This document shows positions 10,954-23,368 of a stretch of DNA of 64,000 nt, in pieces. The stretch comes from Haematobia irritans (taxonomy: Eukaryota; Arthropoda; Insecta; Diptera; Muscidae): the NCBI RefSeq assembly GCF_050003625.1, contig NC_134397.1, positions 222,766,537 through 222,830,536 on the forward strand, given 5' to 3'. A program made the position numbers and the translations under genes. Each line of letters begins with the position of its first letter. Position 1 is the stretch's first letter. The notes below the pieces were generated by a model. It was not told where the DNA came from. It ran no database searches and was given only the letters and a program-made list of their open reading frames with translations.

Positions 10954-13059
10954 AACACGAAAAAAAAATTCGATAGATAAAGTATATTTTAATTTTAATT
11001 TTATATAGCCTAAATTTAAAGACAAACTGTCTTTATTTTAATGAAGCCGCACCTCGGAATCAATACCAAAATACCTAAAAGAAGGTCAAAATCTTTGCAT
11101 CAAAGTAAACTTTTTTGAGTGTATACGCATTCGTATTTTATAGTAAAGAAATCTTTGGCGCCTCGACAATATTTTTTTCTGTGTGTGCTACAATACAAAA
11201 TATTTTTTTATTTTGAACATTAAAATGTTTATTCCGAGAAAAGAAAGTAGGCGATAAAGGGAATAAAGAAGCCGCATCTTTGGTTCGGAAACAATACCAA
11301 AATCCTTAAGAAAAGAACAAAATCTTTGAATCCAAATAGACATTGTCTGTATTGCATAAATTAATATAAATTTAAACTTAATATAAATGTAATTTACTAT
11401 AATTTAACCTCATTGATTTAATTTTTTTATAATTTAATTGAGTTATGTATTGCATCTCTATCGAAAGGCCTCTATAGTGACCTATCTCCATAGCCCTTCA
11501 ATGACGTTGATTATCATCGCACGAATTCTCTTGCATTAAGAACTCCAAAGTCCCAAATGTAACTGGAGTGTTTGCTTATGGTCTTCCACAAAGTATTCCT
11601 CTTTTGTAGATAATAATCTTTAGGTTACATTGCCGTGAATGAATGAATGGTTGAATGCTTAGGATGGGCAGCTGCTGTTTTGCCGGGATGAATGGATTGC
11701 ATGGATGAGTGGCAAGCGGACACATCTTAGGATGTTTATGTGGTCACACAAATATTTAATTTGTGTGGTGCAAGTGAATTGTTTTCAGAAACAAGTGATT
11801 AAGAGCAACAGATAAGATTTTGGGTCTGTCGACATGCAGCAGCGCATGCACCACCAATTTTCTTTGGCCAAACAAACAATCAAGCATCACTCATGCATTT
11901 CCATTGCAGATGATTTTAATGGGAATATTTTTTGTGGTTGAATAAATATTGAAATCCTACAAAAAAAATCCAAGTGATTTCAAGTGCATAGGCAGTGGCA
12001 GAGTGTGCTGTTTATTTATTTTAATTTTTAGACTTATTTTAATGACTGAAAAAAATTCTAGCTTATCTTTCGTAGACTTTAGACATTTTGGGGGGATGAA
12101 TATTTTTAAAATAGGTCTCTCGGTCTTATCACTGATATTTCCATTAAAAAATGACTAAGGGAATATTTGAAAATTATTTAACTAAGTAAGTAGAAATAAT
12201 GATAAGAAATTTTTAACTTGAAAAATGTGATGAATTCAATTATAATGGTTTCAGTATTACTCGATATTTGTTAAATAAAATATTCAAATTTCATTTATGC
12301 CAGCAGGATTTCAGTCTCCACATATATAAGGATGTGGAGAAGACTGCTAGGTTCAATTAATTCTGTCATTGATCAACGTTGCGTCTGCTTCTGAGTTGGC
12401 GACAAGCCTTCCGTGTATACAAGAAAATTTAACCCTGGGGTACCCAGGCCCAACATATCCTACCAATAGAGTAGACATTGTCCGCTATTCAGGGCTGCCA
12501 ATTTTGCCGATTTATCGGCATTTTGACGATTTTTTGCTCAAAATATAGCAAATGAAAATTTTCTGTTTTTTCCCCAAAAATGACGATATTAGGTCCGTTC
12601 AAAAATTTTGACTAGAAGGAGTGCGTTTACACGTTTAGAGCCGGCAAAAGAGAGTTTTTGCTAAAAAGTTCATACATGTAGGAGCTATACCTCATTTGAA
12701 GAAAATTTTATTTTATTTATTTGCTCGATTTTGTAATTTGAAGCCATGGGCCGATATAGGTTAAATTACAATAAAAACTACTCCAAAATATAGAATACAA
12801 AATTATATAAACATTATGACTTAAGACTAAAAATAATAATAATATTATGGGTAAAAATTATTTAAATAGGAAACAATTAATAAATTTAAATTTATATGTA
12901 AAAAAAAAGAAAAAACTGTAAAATAAAAAAAATTACCAATTTGAAGAAAATTTTACCAAAAATCTACCCAATTAAATTAATTTTGATGTAGTTGATTAAT
13001 TTTTTGTGGTTAGTATGTAAAAAAAAATTGTTTTATTCCAAAGAAATGTTTTATATTGA
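10954..13059. other. Intergenic interval with MITE fragments
   Basis: About 11040-11340 holds two fragments with I-family landmarks (GGAATCAATACCAAAAT, AAAATCTTTG). At 12491 the sequence CAGGGCTGCCAATTTTG is a hAT-like terminal motif; its inverse (ATTGGCAGCCCTG) appears at about 24160. A small ORF at 11949-12158 shows no protein-like features. I see no exon. Confidence 0.4.
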
Positions 13060-13450
13060 ATTTATAGAAAAAGTTGTCAAAATTTTATTTCTACACGAAA
13101 TTTCGTCAAATTTTTATTTCTACCGAAATTTTGTCAAAATTTTATTTCTATAGAAATTTTTATCAAAATTTTATTTCTATAGAAAGTTTTGTCAACGTTT
13201 TATTTTTATAGAAAATTTGGTCAAAATTGTATTTCTCTAGAAAGTTTTTTAAAAATTCTATTTCCACAGAAAATTTTGTCAAAATGTTATTTCCATAGAA
13301 AATTTTCTCAAAACTTTATATCTGTAGAAAATTTTTGGACATTTTTATTTCGATAGTAAATTTTGTCAAAATTTTATTTCTTGTACGTTGCCAAATTTTA
13401 TTTTTATGGAAAGTTTTGACAAAATTTTATTTCCATAGAAAATTTTGTCT
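13060..13450 (+). repeat. 29-bp D minisatellite array
   Basis: About thirteen diverged units of the TTTCTATAGAAAATTTTGTCAAAATTTTA type. This array is not flanked by family A head or units, so it is an independent or orphaned array. Confidence 0.8.
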
Positions 13451-14000
13451 TCACAGACATTAGTCTTCACTAGTGGGTGAAGGTTTTTCACAAAAGAAAA
13501 AACGCTAAACCGATAGGTCAACATTGGTCCTTGAACCGCCTCACTGTGAACCATTTTTAGTGTCATCTATACACACAAAGAAAATATCATTAAAATTGGA
13601 TCAAAGAAAATTTTCAATTAAATAACGTAAAAATTTCCATTAAGACAATGAAAATATTCGTTAATAACACGAAACGTTTCGTTGATTAACAGAAAATTTG
13701 GTAAAAAAAACTAAAATTTCGTAATATAAACGAATTTGTTTCATTGGCTCAATTTTAATGGCACATTTCGTTAACATAACGAAGTTTTCCTACCAGTGTA
13801 TCCTTCAACACTATTGTCACTTACCAGGTGACCAATTTAGATGAATTCCTTGCTAAAGTCAAACTTAATGGGGCGGATCCAAGAACCGACGTTAATTGTG
13901 ACATTGAGACATTGTGTGCAGTTCACTAGGTGTTAGCGGGTCAGGAAGGTGCATAACGGCAAGTCCCCGATCATGAACTCGTGTCTAGAGTCCATTGCCA
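13451..14000. other. AT-rich MITE-like block and unassigned sequence
   Basis: 13570-13803 starts ACACACAAAGAAAATATC and ends TTTTCCTACCAGTGTA and contains repeated AACGAA/TTCGTT motifs, suggesting another foldable MITE. 13804-14000 is single-copy sequence without an exon I can support. Confidence 0.35.
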
Positions 14001-14093
14001 ACACGAAATTAATTGATCCAATTAATGTCTTCAATCACAGTAATGATAGTATCAATTAAAAAATTAATTGAAAGCCAATTAAAACAAGTATAT

Positions 14094-15941
14094 ATGGCCG
14101 TAAGTTCAGCCATGCCGAAACTTATGTACCCTCCACCATGGATAGCGTAGAAACGTTTACGAAAGACTGTCATCCAGAATCGAATTACTTGGGTTGTGGT
14201 ATCTTAAATCGTTTTCTAAATTGTGAGTTAGTCCATACGTGGCATATATTAGACAAAAAAGGTATGTGTAGGTAAGTCTACAAATAATTACGAATCGATA
14301 TGGACTATTGCACGGTACGTAGGGAGCCAGAATTGAAATATGGGGGTCGCTTATATGGGGGCTATATTATGAACTTGATATGGACAAATTTTTGTGTGAT
14401 TGGGGATCGATTTATCTCAGGGCTATATATAACTATAGACTCATATGGACCTAGTTAGGCATGGTTGTTAACGGCCATATACTAGCACAATGTACCAAAT
14501 TTCAACTGACTCGGATGAATTTTGCCCCTCCAAGTGGCTCCAAAACCAAATCTCTGGATCGGTTTATATGGGGATATATATGATTATGGACTGATATGGA
14601 CCACTTTTGGCATGGTTGTTAAATATCATATACTACCACCACCTACCAAATTTCAACCAGATCGGATGAATTTTGCTTCTCCAAAAGGCACCGGAGGTCA
14701 AATCTGGGAATCGGTTTATATGGGGATTATATATAATTATGGGCTGATATGAACCAATTCCTGCATTGTTGTTGGATACCACATACTAACATCACGTACC
14801 AAATTTCAACCGAATCGGATGAATTTTGCTCTTCCAAGGGGCTCCGGAAGTCAAATCTGGGGATCGGTTTATATGAGGGCTATATAAATTGTTTGAGGCC
14901 ATATACTAACACCACGTACCAAATATCAACTGAATCAGAGAAATTTTGGTCTTCCAAGAGGCTACGGAGGTCAAATCTGGTGATCGGTTTATATGGGGGC
15001 TATATATAATTATCCACCGATGTGGACCAATTTTGGCATGGTCATTAGAGACCATATACTAACATCATGTACCAAATTTCAGCCGGATCGGATGAAATTT
15101 GCTTCTCTTAGAGGCACTGCAAGCCAAATCGGGGGATCGGTTTATATGGGGGCTATATATAATTATTGACCGATAGGTTAGGTTAGGTTAGGTGGCAGCC
15201 CGATGTATCAGGCTCACTTAGACTATTCAGTCCATTGTGATACCACATTGGTGAACTTCTCTCTTATCACTGAGTGCTGCCCGATTCCATGTTAAGCTCA
15301 ATGACAAGGGACCTCCTTTTTATAGCCGAGTCCGAACGGCGTTCCAAATTGCACTGAAACCACTTAGAGAAGCTTTGAAACCCTCAGAAATGTCTACAGC
15401 ATTACTGATATACTAACACCACGTACCAAATTTCAGCCGGATCGGATGAAATTTTCTTCTCTTAGAGGCTCCGCAAGCCAAATCTGGGGATCGGTTTATA
15501 TGGGGGCTATATTTAATTATGGACCGATGTGGACCAATTTTTGCATGGTCGTTAGAGACCATATTCTAACACCATGTACCAAATTTCAGCCGGATCGGAT
15601 GAAATTTGCTTCTCTTAGAGGGTCTGCAAGCCAAATTTGGGGGTCCGTTTATATGGGGGCTATACGTACATGTGGACCGATATGGCTTATTTGCAACACC
15701 ATCCGACCTACATCAATAACAACTACTTGTGCCAAGTTTCAAGTCGATAACTTGTTTCGTTCGGAAGTTAGCGTGATTTCAATAGACGGACGGACGGACG
15801 GACGGACATGCTTAGATCGACTCAGAATTTCACCACGACGCAGAATATATATACTTTATGGCGTCTTAGAGAAATATTTCGATGTGTTACAAACAGAATG
15901 ACAAAGTTAATATAACCCCATCCTATGGTGGAGGGTATAAA
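14094..15941 (+). repeat. Family A element, complete, with truncated SINE inside
   Basis: Both ends are present. The head begins CAAGTATATATGGCCGTAAG and its motif TACCCTCCACCAT (14127-14139) is the exact inverse of ATGGTGGAGGGTA (15925-15937) in the tail. Units with 153-bp spacing follow the head. A SINE fragment lies at 15175-15409, and the flanking A sequence lacks part of a unit there. The tail has the GACG microsatellite at 15784-15806. Confidence 0.85.
15175..15409 (-). mobile_element. tRNA-derived SINE, 5'-truncated
   Basis: Starts with TTAGG repeats (the inverse of the CCTAA tail) and shares the body with the other SINE copies. It stops before the tRNA-like head, so the polymerase III boxes are missing. 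The 5' truncation is typical of incomplete reverse transcription. Confidence 0.8.
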
Positions 15942-16112
15942 AATTAATTGATCCAATTAAAAAATAAATTGATATTATTAATTTTTGTGATTGGTTTTCG
16001 TTTCAATTAAAAAATTTTCTGAATCAATTATTTATCAATTTTAATTGAATATTTTTTAAAACTCAATTAAGATTTTAATTGGAAAAATTTTCGTGAATTT
16101 TTTTTCTGTGTA

Positions 16113-18057
16113 TATCTACATCTAGCCCTTATACGTGTGTTGATGGTAGAACACTCTTCAGTTTGGGCAGTTTCCCATCAGCCCTCGAACCCAAAACGAA
16201 GTGCCTCAATGAAGCTGGGGATTGGTATGTACTCTTTGACCTGTGGTAATCGATCAAGGTCAAGTAAGTGCGAAGAACGATTTTCCTGAAACATGTGTTG
16301 ATGGTAGAGAACTTTCTCTTTTGGGCAGTTTCCCATCCGCCCTCTTAGCCAATAAGAACTGCCAAAATTTCTACTCTTTTGTGCCAACCCAGATCGCATA
16401 GTAAACGCTCCCGTTTCACAATATTGTAATCATGGTCAGAGACAGGTTATGACTGCATATGACTTCCTTCTTAACTCAACCATAAATTTTACAAAGTGAA
16501 TCACTATCAATTAGATTAAGCTCTAGCTTAGTTCCTAAATCAACCATAATACCAAGATTAAGGTGTTTAAAAAAAAACATGCTAAACCCCTTATCTACTC
16601 CAAATATTATCTAATGGGGCTTATTTGCTTTAAGTTTCTTTAATTAGCTTAAGTTAAAGCAATGAATGCATTCACCATTACCATGGATAAGCCTATGCAA
16701 ATAGGTCTGTCCTAAAATGTATATTTTTTTATTTAAAGCCATAGCTAGAGCATAAACAAAAAAAACAACTTCTCGCTATCGAATGAACTAAGAAAAATTC
16801 ATATAAGTCGTCTTCTTTGAGTCTATGGCAAATAAGAAAACGTACAAAAAAAACTTATGTTTCCCTTGTTGTTTACCTTCACCTTTGTTCTTTGTTTTTT
16901 TTTTTTCTTTTGTAGGAGGATATGCACTCCACGGTGGGAACTTTAATGACAGACCTGCTTATGTTAACTTTTTCTCAACTTGTTCATCGAATAGACAAAG
17001 GGTTCATGTTTTAAGACATTTTTGTCGAAAATTTTCCTATGACTCTACGTTGTTGTTATTATTTGGGCTGTAGTCTCGTTCGTTTACAACTTCTAGAAAA
17101 TAAATAAGTGTCTACGAAATTTTCTCACTTTATTGTAGTTTTCTGGTTTTTTGTTTTCTTTCAAATTGTGTCCATTTTTTACCTTCATTCGTAAATGCTT
17201 GGTTTACTTGGGTTTTTCTCAATCGGCATTTTTCTCTTTAATATGTCTATATTTTTTTGGTTGGCCTAAGTCAGAGATGGAAATTTAATTTTTCTTTGGC
17301 ATAAGAAGTTCCGTAGATGACATGGTTGGGGATGCAAGATATTGTGAAAATTTTCCTTGGTAGAAATTTTCTTTGTATGTTATGTGGGATTAGGTTCCCA
17401 TTCCCATCTCTGTACCCCTTGCAAACCATTAAAGTTTCAGGAAAAATACGAAGCCACAGAAGAAAAATTAATGTTTGCCACTTCACTGACCATTGTTGCT
17501 TGTTATGTTAGCCGGCTTTGTTTTTTTTTCTTTTACCAATGTTTTAAACGTAAAGATTCTGCGGGCCTTTTTTCATGTTCATGTTGTTCTGGCTTAGAGG
17601 CCATAATAAATGCTCATTTAATGAGGTCGTCCATTAATGTGGTGTTAGTTGTGTATTTGATCTAATTGGTCTCTAGTGAGTTTCGAATGTTCGTAGATAT
17701 CTGCCGCCGGCCTAAATATGTTGTGAAGAAAAAAAGCGGGCCAACAAAACTAAATCGAAGCAACGATATGCTATGGTTAGGATTTGGATATGTGCTTTCG
17801 TTTTCATGGCGAATTTAGCAGTGTAGGAGGGACATTTTTATGGCTTCCCTGAATCTTTGGAATCAGTGATTGACATCACAAGATATTTAATGTGAATTGT
17901 GAAAACAGCGTTTGAATTGTTTTGCTTTCAATTTGGATTTGGAGAAAACGGATAGATCGATATACCCTCGCCGGGTTTTAAAAATGTATAGGTACAATCA
18001 AACACCAATAGAAGATTGGAAAATGTTGTACATTTGTAACAGATAACAGGTAGAATT
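16113..18057. other. Single-copy interval, no gene established
   Basis: A direct duplication of about 45 bp, TGTTGATGGTAGA followed by TTTGGGCAGTTTCCCATC, occurs at 16138-16180 and 16294-16337. It lies within a 73-residue minus-strand frame that I cannot identify. The rest has small ORFs without splice borders or protein-like character. Confidence 0.35.
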
Positions 18058-18672
18058 TGCTAAGTTTTTTCATGTTTCTATAGCAATAAAATTTTTTTCA
18101 TGTTTCTATAGCAATAAAATTTTGAAAAAATTTTCTATAGAAATAAAATTTTGACAAATTTTTCTATAGAAATAACATTTTGACAAAATTTTCTATAGAA
18201 ATAAAATTATCTATAAAAATAAAGACAAAATTTTCTATAGCAATAAAATGTTGACAAAATATTTTATAGAAATAAATATTGACAAATTTTTCTTAATAAA
18301 ATGTTGACATAATTGTCTATAGAAATAAAATTTTGACAAAATCTTCTATGGAAATAAAATTTTGACCAAATTTTCTATAGAAATAAAATTTTGACAACAT
18401 TTTCTATGGAAATAAAATTTTTACAAAATTTTCTATAGAAATAAAATGTTGACAAAATTTTCTACGGAAATAAAATTTTGACAAAATTTTCTATGGAAAT
18501 AAAATTTTGACAAAATTTTCTCTAGAAATAAAATTTTGACAAAATTTTGTATAGAAATAAAACTTTGACAAAATTTTCTGTAGAAATAAAATTTTGACAA
18601 AATTTTCAATAGAAATAAAATTTGACAAAATTTTATTTCTATACAAATAAAATTTTGAAAAAAAATTTCTAT
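18058..18672. repeat. 29-bp D minisatellite array, left part
   Basis: Units of GACAAAATTTTCTATAGAAATAAAATTTT repeat with a measured 29-bp spacing (18306, 18335, 18364). Because 29 is not a multiple of three, any frame cycles through the three readings every 87 bp, giving spurious 'FYFYRKFCQNF' peptides. It continues after the mariner insertion at 19919-20775. Confidence 0.9.
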
Positions 18673-18673
18673 A

Positions 18674-19918
18674 ACAGTTTGGCTGATAAGTCCCCGGTAT
18701 GACAAATAGATGGCGTCGCTAGTATTAAATGCATATTATTTTTATATAGTACCAACCTTCAAATGATTCGTGTCAAAATTTGACGTCTGTAAGTCAATTA
18801 GTTTGTGAGATAGAGCGTCTTTTGTGAACTTTTATTATTGTGAAAAAAATGGAAAAAAAGGAATTTCGTGTTTTGATAAAATACTGTTTTCTGAAGGGAA
18901 AAATACGGTGGAAGCAAAAACTTGGCTTGATAATGAGTTCCCGGACTCTGTCCCAGGGAAATCAACAATAATTGATTGGTATGCAAAATTCAAGCGTGGT
19001 GAAATTAGCACGGAGGACGGTGAACGCAGTGGACGCCCGAAAGAGGTGGTTACCGACGAAAACATCAAAAAAGTCCACAAAATGATTTCGAATGACCGTT
19101 AAATGAAGTTGATCGAGATAGCAGAGGCCTTAAAGATATCAAAGGAACGTGTTGGTCATATCATTCATCAATATTTGGATATGCGGAAGCTCTGTGCAAA
19201 TGGGTGACGCGCGAGCTCACATTTGACCAAAAACAACAACGTGTTGATGATTCTGAGCGATGTTTGCAGCTGTTAACTCGTAATACAACCGAGTTTTTCC
19301 GTCGATATGTGACAATGGATGAAACATGGCTCCATCACTACACTCCTGAGTCCAATCGACAGTCGGCTGTGTGGGCAGCGACCGGTGAACCATCTCCGAA
19401 GCGTGGAAAGACTCAAAAGTCCGCTGGCAAAGTAATGGCCTCTCATTTTTGGGATGCGCATGGAATAATTTTTATCGATTATCTTGAGAAGGGAAAAACC
19501 GTCAACAGTGACTATTATATGGCGTTATTGGAGCGAAATCGCGGCAAAGCGGCCCCATATGAAGAAGAAAAAAGAGTTGTTCCACCAAGACAACGCACCG
19601 TGCCACAAGTCATTGAGAACGATGGCAAAATTCATGAATTGGGCTTCGAATTGCTTCCCCACCCACCGCATTCTCCAGATCTGGCCCCAGCGACTTTTTC
19701 TTGTTATCAGACCTCAAATGGATGCTCGCAGGGAAAAAATTTGGCTGCAATGAAGAGGTGATCGCCGAAACTGAGGCCTATTTTGAGGCAAAACCGAAGG
19801 AGTATCGCTCTTGAAGGGAATATATGTTGAATAATATAAACGAATTTTGACAAAAAAAAAATGCGTTTCTCTTTGTTAGACCGGGGATTTATCAGCCAAC
19901 CTGATAAGTCCCCGGTCT
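18674..19918 (+). mobile_element. Mariner element (irritans type), copy 1
   Basis: The left end ACAGTTTGGCTGATAAGTCC follows a TA at 18672-18673 and matches Himar1-type inverted repeats with one change. The right end AGACCGGGGATTTATCAGCC is followed by an inverted fragment of the same repeat (19901-19918), forming an imperfect hairpin. The element is inserted in the D minisatellite. Several deletions shorten it relative to the usual length near 1.3 kb. Confidence 0.95.
18849..19816 (+). pseudogene. Mariner transposase pseudogene, copy 1
   Basis: The start (ATG at 18849) is followed by the irritans-mariner N-terminus. Lesions visible against copy 2 include loss of one A near 18897 (frameshift), AAA to TAA at 19100-19102, and loss of one A near 19199. 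A 10-bp deletion follows near 19536, and one C is lost near 19687, removing the third catalytic Asp of the APSD motif. A deletion of about 47 bp near 19803 has GTA microhomology. The first two catalytic motifs, TMDETW and QDNAPCH, remain readable in different frames. Confidence 0.93.
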
Positions 19919-20775
19919 AAATTATGTCAAAATAAAATTTTGACATAAATTTCTATAGCAATAAAATTTTGACAAAGTTTTCTATACAAATAAAATGTTG
20001 ACAACATTTTCTATAGAAATAAAATTTTGACACAATTTATTATAGAAATAAAATTTTGACAAAATTCTATAGAAATAAAATTTTGACAAAATTTTTCTTA
20101 ATAAAATTTTCGAAAAATTTTCTATAGGAATACATTTTCTAAAGAAATAAAATTTTCAGAAAATTTTTATAGATATAAAACTTTGACAAAATTTTCTATA
20201 GAAGTAAAATTTTGACAAAATCTTCTATAGAACAAAAATATTGACAAAATTTTCTATAGAAATAAAATGTTGACAAAATTTCTATAGAAATAAAATTTTG
20301 ACAAAATGTTCTATTGAAATAACATTTTGACAAAACTTCTATAGAAATAAAATTTTGACAAATTTTTCTTAATAAAATTTTGACAAAATTTTCTATAGAA
20401 ATAAAATTTTCTGAAAATATTTATAGAAATAAAACTTTGACAAAACTTTCGATAGAAATAAAAATTTGACAAAATTTTCCATAGAAATAAAATTTTGACA
20501 AAACTTTGCTAAGAAATAAAATTTTGACACAATTTTCTTTAAAAATAAAATTTTGACAACATTTTCTATAGAAATAAAATTTTGACAAAATATTCTATTA
20601 AAATAAAATGATGACAAAATTTTCTATACAAATAAATTTTTTTACAAAATTTTCTATAGAAATAAATTTTGACAAAATTTTCTACAAAAATTTAACAAAA
20701 TTTCGATTTTGACAAAATTTTCTATGGAAATAAAATTTCGAGAAAAATTTCTATACAAATAAAATTTTTAGAGTT
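19919..20775. repeat. 29-bp D minisatellite array, right part
   Basis: Continuation of the array broken by mariner copy 1; about 29 units with scattered substitutions. Together with the left part this is the largest D array in the window, and it is not inside a family A element. Confidence 0.9.
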
Positions 20776-22416
20776 TTGGGAATATTTAAATTCACTTTCG
20801 GGACCGATCAATTGGGTATCTAGATCGTGCGTTTTAACAACTTTCCACTATTTTTTGTTGGGCTATGTTAAGGTTCATATCTGTACATACAATCTAGTTT
20901 AAAGTGACGTATTTCAAGACAACTTTGAAGCATTTATTTATGAGACACCGGCCGAAAATTTACAAAGAGTATGCCGAAATTGGACTTAACGAATGGACCA
21001 TTTTAGGCGCAATCATGGTCAACATTTCCGTGCTTTTTCTAACCAAAAGTTGCATCGATTGTAAGAATCGGCGCATCAAACGAAGATTATTTTTATGTGC
21101 TTACATATTTGTTACACACTGGCCTATAAAAAGATTTGCTTGGCTGTATCCCTTACTTGTGGATAGTGTGTTGGGATACAAAACTAATGGTCCATGGTTC
21201 GATTCATGATTTCTCTCACAGCACAGCTAAATTTCGATTTATTTACACCTCCATCTTGTAGTTAATTTCGAATATCCCAACGAAGAATTGATCAACCCGA
21301 AGACCAGTACAAGACTTGTTGCACGGACCAGTCCCAGTTCTGATCAAAACGTTTGGAAAGAACTGGTCACTTTAACATGTGTATGTCATTTACGGAGTAA
21401 ATTTACACGTTAGGACACGACTTGAACTCATTCTAAAAGAATCGTTCTGGGACAATTTAGTAAGGGTGTCTATGCAGCAGTATAAGAATTTGTTTCATTT
21501 TTGAGTATTCGATTCACACGAGAAAGATTTTTTTTGGAATAATAGACTATTCTAATAATTGTATTTCCATTATGTTAAGATTCCACTTTTTCAAGAAATA
21601 CATTGTGAGTGGATGCAATAATTTCCAAATTTATTTTATTCTTATAATTTTGACTTTATTTTAAGGTCTTTCTCTAATCAATTGTGGAAGCCCCTTATAA
21701 GAAAATTTTAATTTTTCTCAAGGACAATAGCAACAATTGTAAGAGACAAAATAATTATGATATTGACGTCATGGCCACAAAAGTCTAACAATACAAAAAT
21801 GTTGATTTAATTTGGGCGGTAGCTTTGGACGACCAATAATTATGTCACTCACGTAGTTCTATTTGATTCGTTTGGTCATTAGCTAAGCTAACTAATTATT
21901 TGATTATCTTACATATTCCCTCCCTCGCCATTCAATACAAATTAACTTATTTCAATTTAGAATCGACAAAAAAAGAAATGCCATCGAAAATAGACAACTC
22001 TAATCTTTCAAGATCAATACAATTTTGTTATTATTCAAAGAGAAAATTAAATAGAAAAAACAACACACACCTCCAAAATTGTGCGTCACAAAAGTGAACA
22101 ATAGAGGCTTCAAAACAGAAGCTCCACCAAATAAAGGCAAATATTTGTATTGCACGAATACAGCTAATGTGGCTGAGGCATTGGGAAAAATTGACAACAT
22201 TTGGTAACTCCTCAATAGAATGTAGATAGAAGTAAGCACATAAAGAGCTGTAGCTTAAATCCATCCTTTATTTCTATAATAATATTACGATAATAACAAA
22301 AGATGTAAGTTAGGACCTGTAGGGTCAAGCCCAACGTTTAAAGCTAACTTAGATTATTCAGGAGACTGTAAACGCGTATGGAGCAGACAATCCCGGTTCG
22401 AATCACAGTAGCGGAT
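20776..22416. other. Single-copy interval with one orphan ORF and a SINE remnant
   Basis: A 101-codon plus-strand frame at 20904-21209 has varied composition and a hydrophobic stretch (WTILGAIMVNISVLFLTK) that could be a membrane segment, but I do not recognise it and see no splice sites. At 22318-22367 the sequence resembles the 3' part of the SINE in minus orientation. A GGTTCGAATCA box follows at 22396. Confidence 0.3.
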
Positions 22417-23368
22417 TTTTATACCCTGCGCCACACTGTGGAACAGGGTATTATAAGTTAGTGCATATGTTTGTAACACCCAGAAGGAGACGAGATAGAC
22501 ATATGGTGTCTTTGGCAATAATGCTCAGGGTGGATCCCTGAGTCGATATAACCATGTCCGTCTGTCCGTCCGTCCGTCCGTCCGTCTGTCTGTGAACACA
22601 TTTTTGTGATCAAAGTCTAGGTCGCAATTTAAGTCCAATCGCCTTCAAATTTGGCACATGTTCCTAATTTGGGTCAGAATAGAACCCTATTGATTTCGGA
22701 AGAAATCGGTTTAGATTTAGATATAGCTCCCATATATATCTTTCGCCCGATGCACTAATATGGACCCAGCAGCCAGAGTTTTATACCGATTTGCTTGAAA
22801 TTTTGTACAAACATAACACTTAGTGTGCAAAATTTGATTGAAATCGGTTCAGATTTAGATATAGCTCCCATATATAGCTTTCGCCCGATATGGACTTATA
22901 TGGCCCCAGAAGCCATATTTTTGGCCCAATTTGTTTGAAATTTTGCACTAGGAGTACAATTAGTAGTGCAGTTTAGTGTGCAAAATTTGATTGAAATCGG
23001 TTCAGATTTATATATAGCTCCCATATATAGCTTTCGCCCGATTTACACTCATATGACCACAGAGGCCAATTTTTTACTCCGATTTAGTTGAAATTTTCCA
23101 CAGGGAGTAGAATTAGCATTGTTGCCGTGCGTGCCAAATTTGGTTGAAATCGGTTAAGATTTAGATATAGCTCCCATATATATGTTTTTCTGATTTCGAC
23201 AAAAATGGTCAAAATACCAACATTTTCCTTGTAAAATCGGGACAAAGCTTTATATATAGCACCCAACACATTTGACGGATGTGATATGGTATCGAAAATT
23301 TAGATCTACAAAGTGGTGCAGGGTATAATATAGTCGGCCCCGCCCGACTTTAGACTTTCCTTACTGTT
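22417..23368 (-). repeat. Family G element, complete
   Basis: In minus orientation: tail TATACCCTGCGCCACACTGTGG, a (GTCC)n core at 22557-22594 next to a conserved CGATATAACCATGTCCGTC block, four units with the ATATAGCTCC motif at 22721, 22859, 23012 and 23165, and a head ending GGCCCCGCCCGACTTTAGAC. Spacings are 138, 153 and 153 bp, so the first unit has lost 15 bp. The layout resembles dipteran mini-me/DINE-1 elements. Confidence 0.85.

Larger units (their letters stand above)
14001..16112. mobile_element. H-family MITE split by a family A element
   Basis: Left part 14001-14093 (ACACGAAATTAATTGATCC) and right part 15942-16112 (ATTAATTGATCC to TTTTTCTGTGTA) together make one H element. The A element at 14094-15941 sits between them, so the A insertion is younger. 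Confidence 0.65.

Noticed and set aside
16178..16399. 73-codon minus frame
   Set aside because: It covers an internal direct duplication at the nucleotide level, has no splice context and matches no family I know.
18058..20775. Regular 29-bp repeats resembling a CRISPR array
   Set aside because: There are no unique spacers between repeats; units follow each other directly and vary, and the DNA is from an insect. It is a minisatellite.
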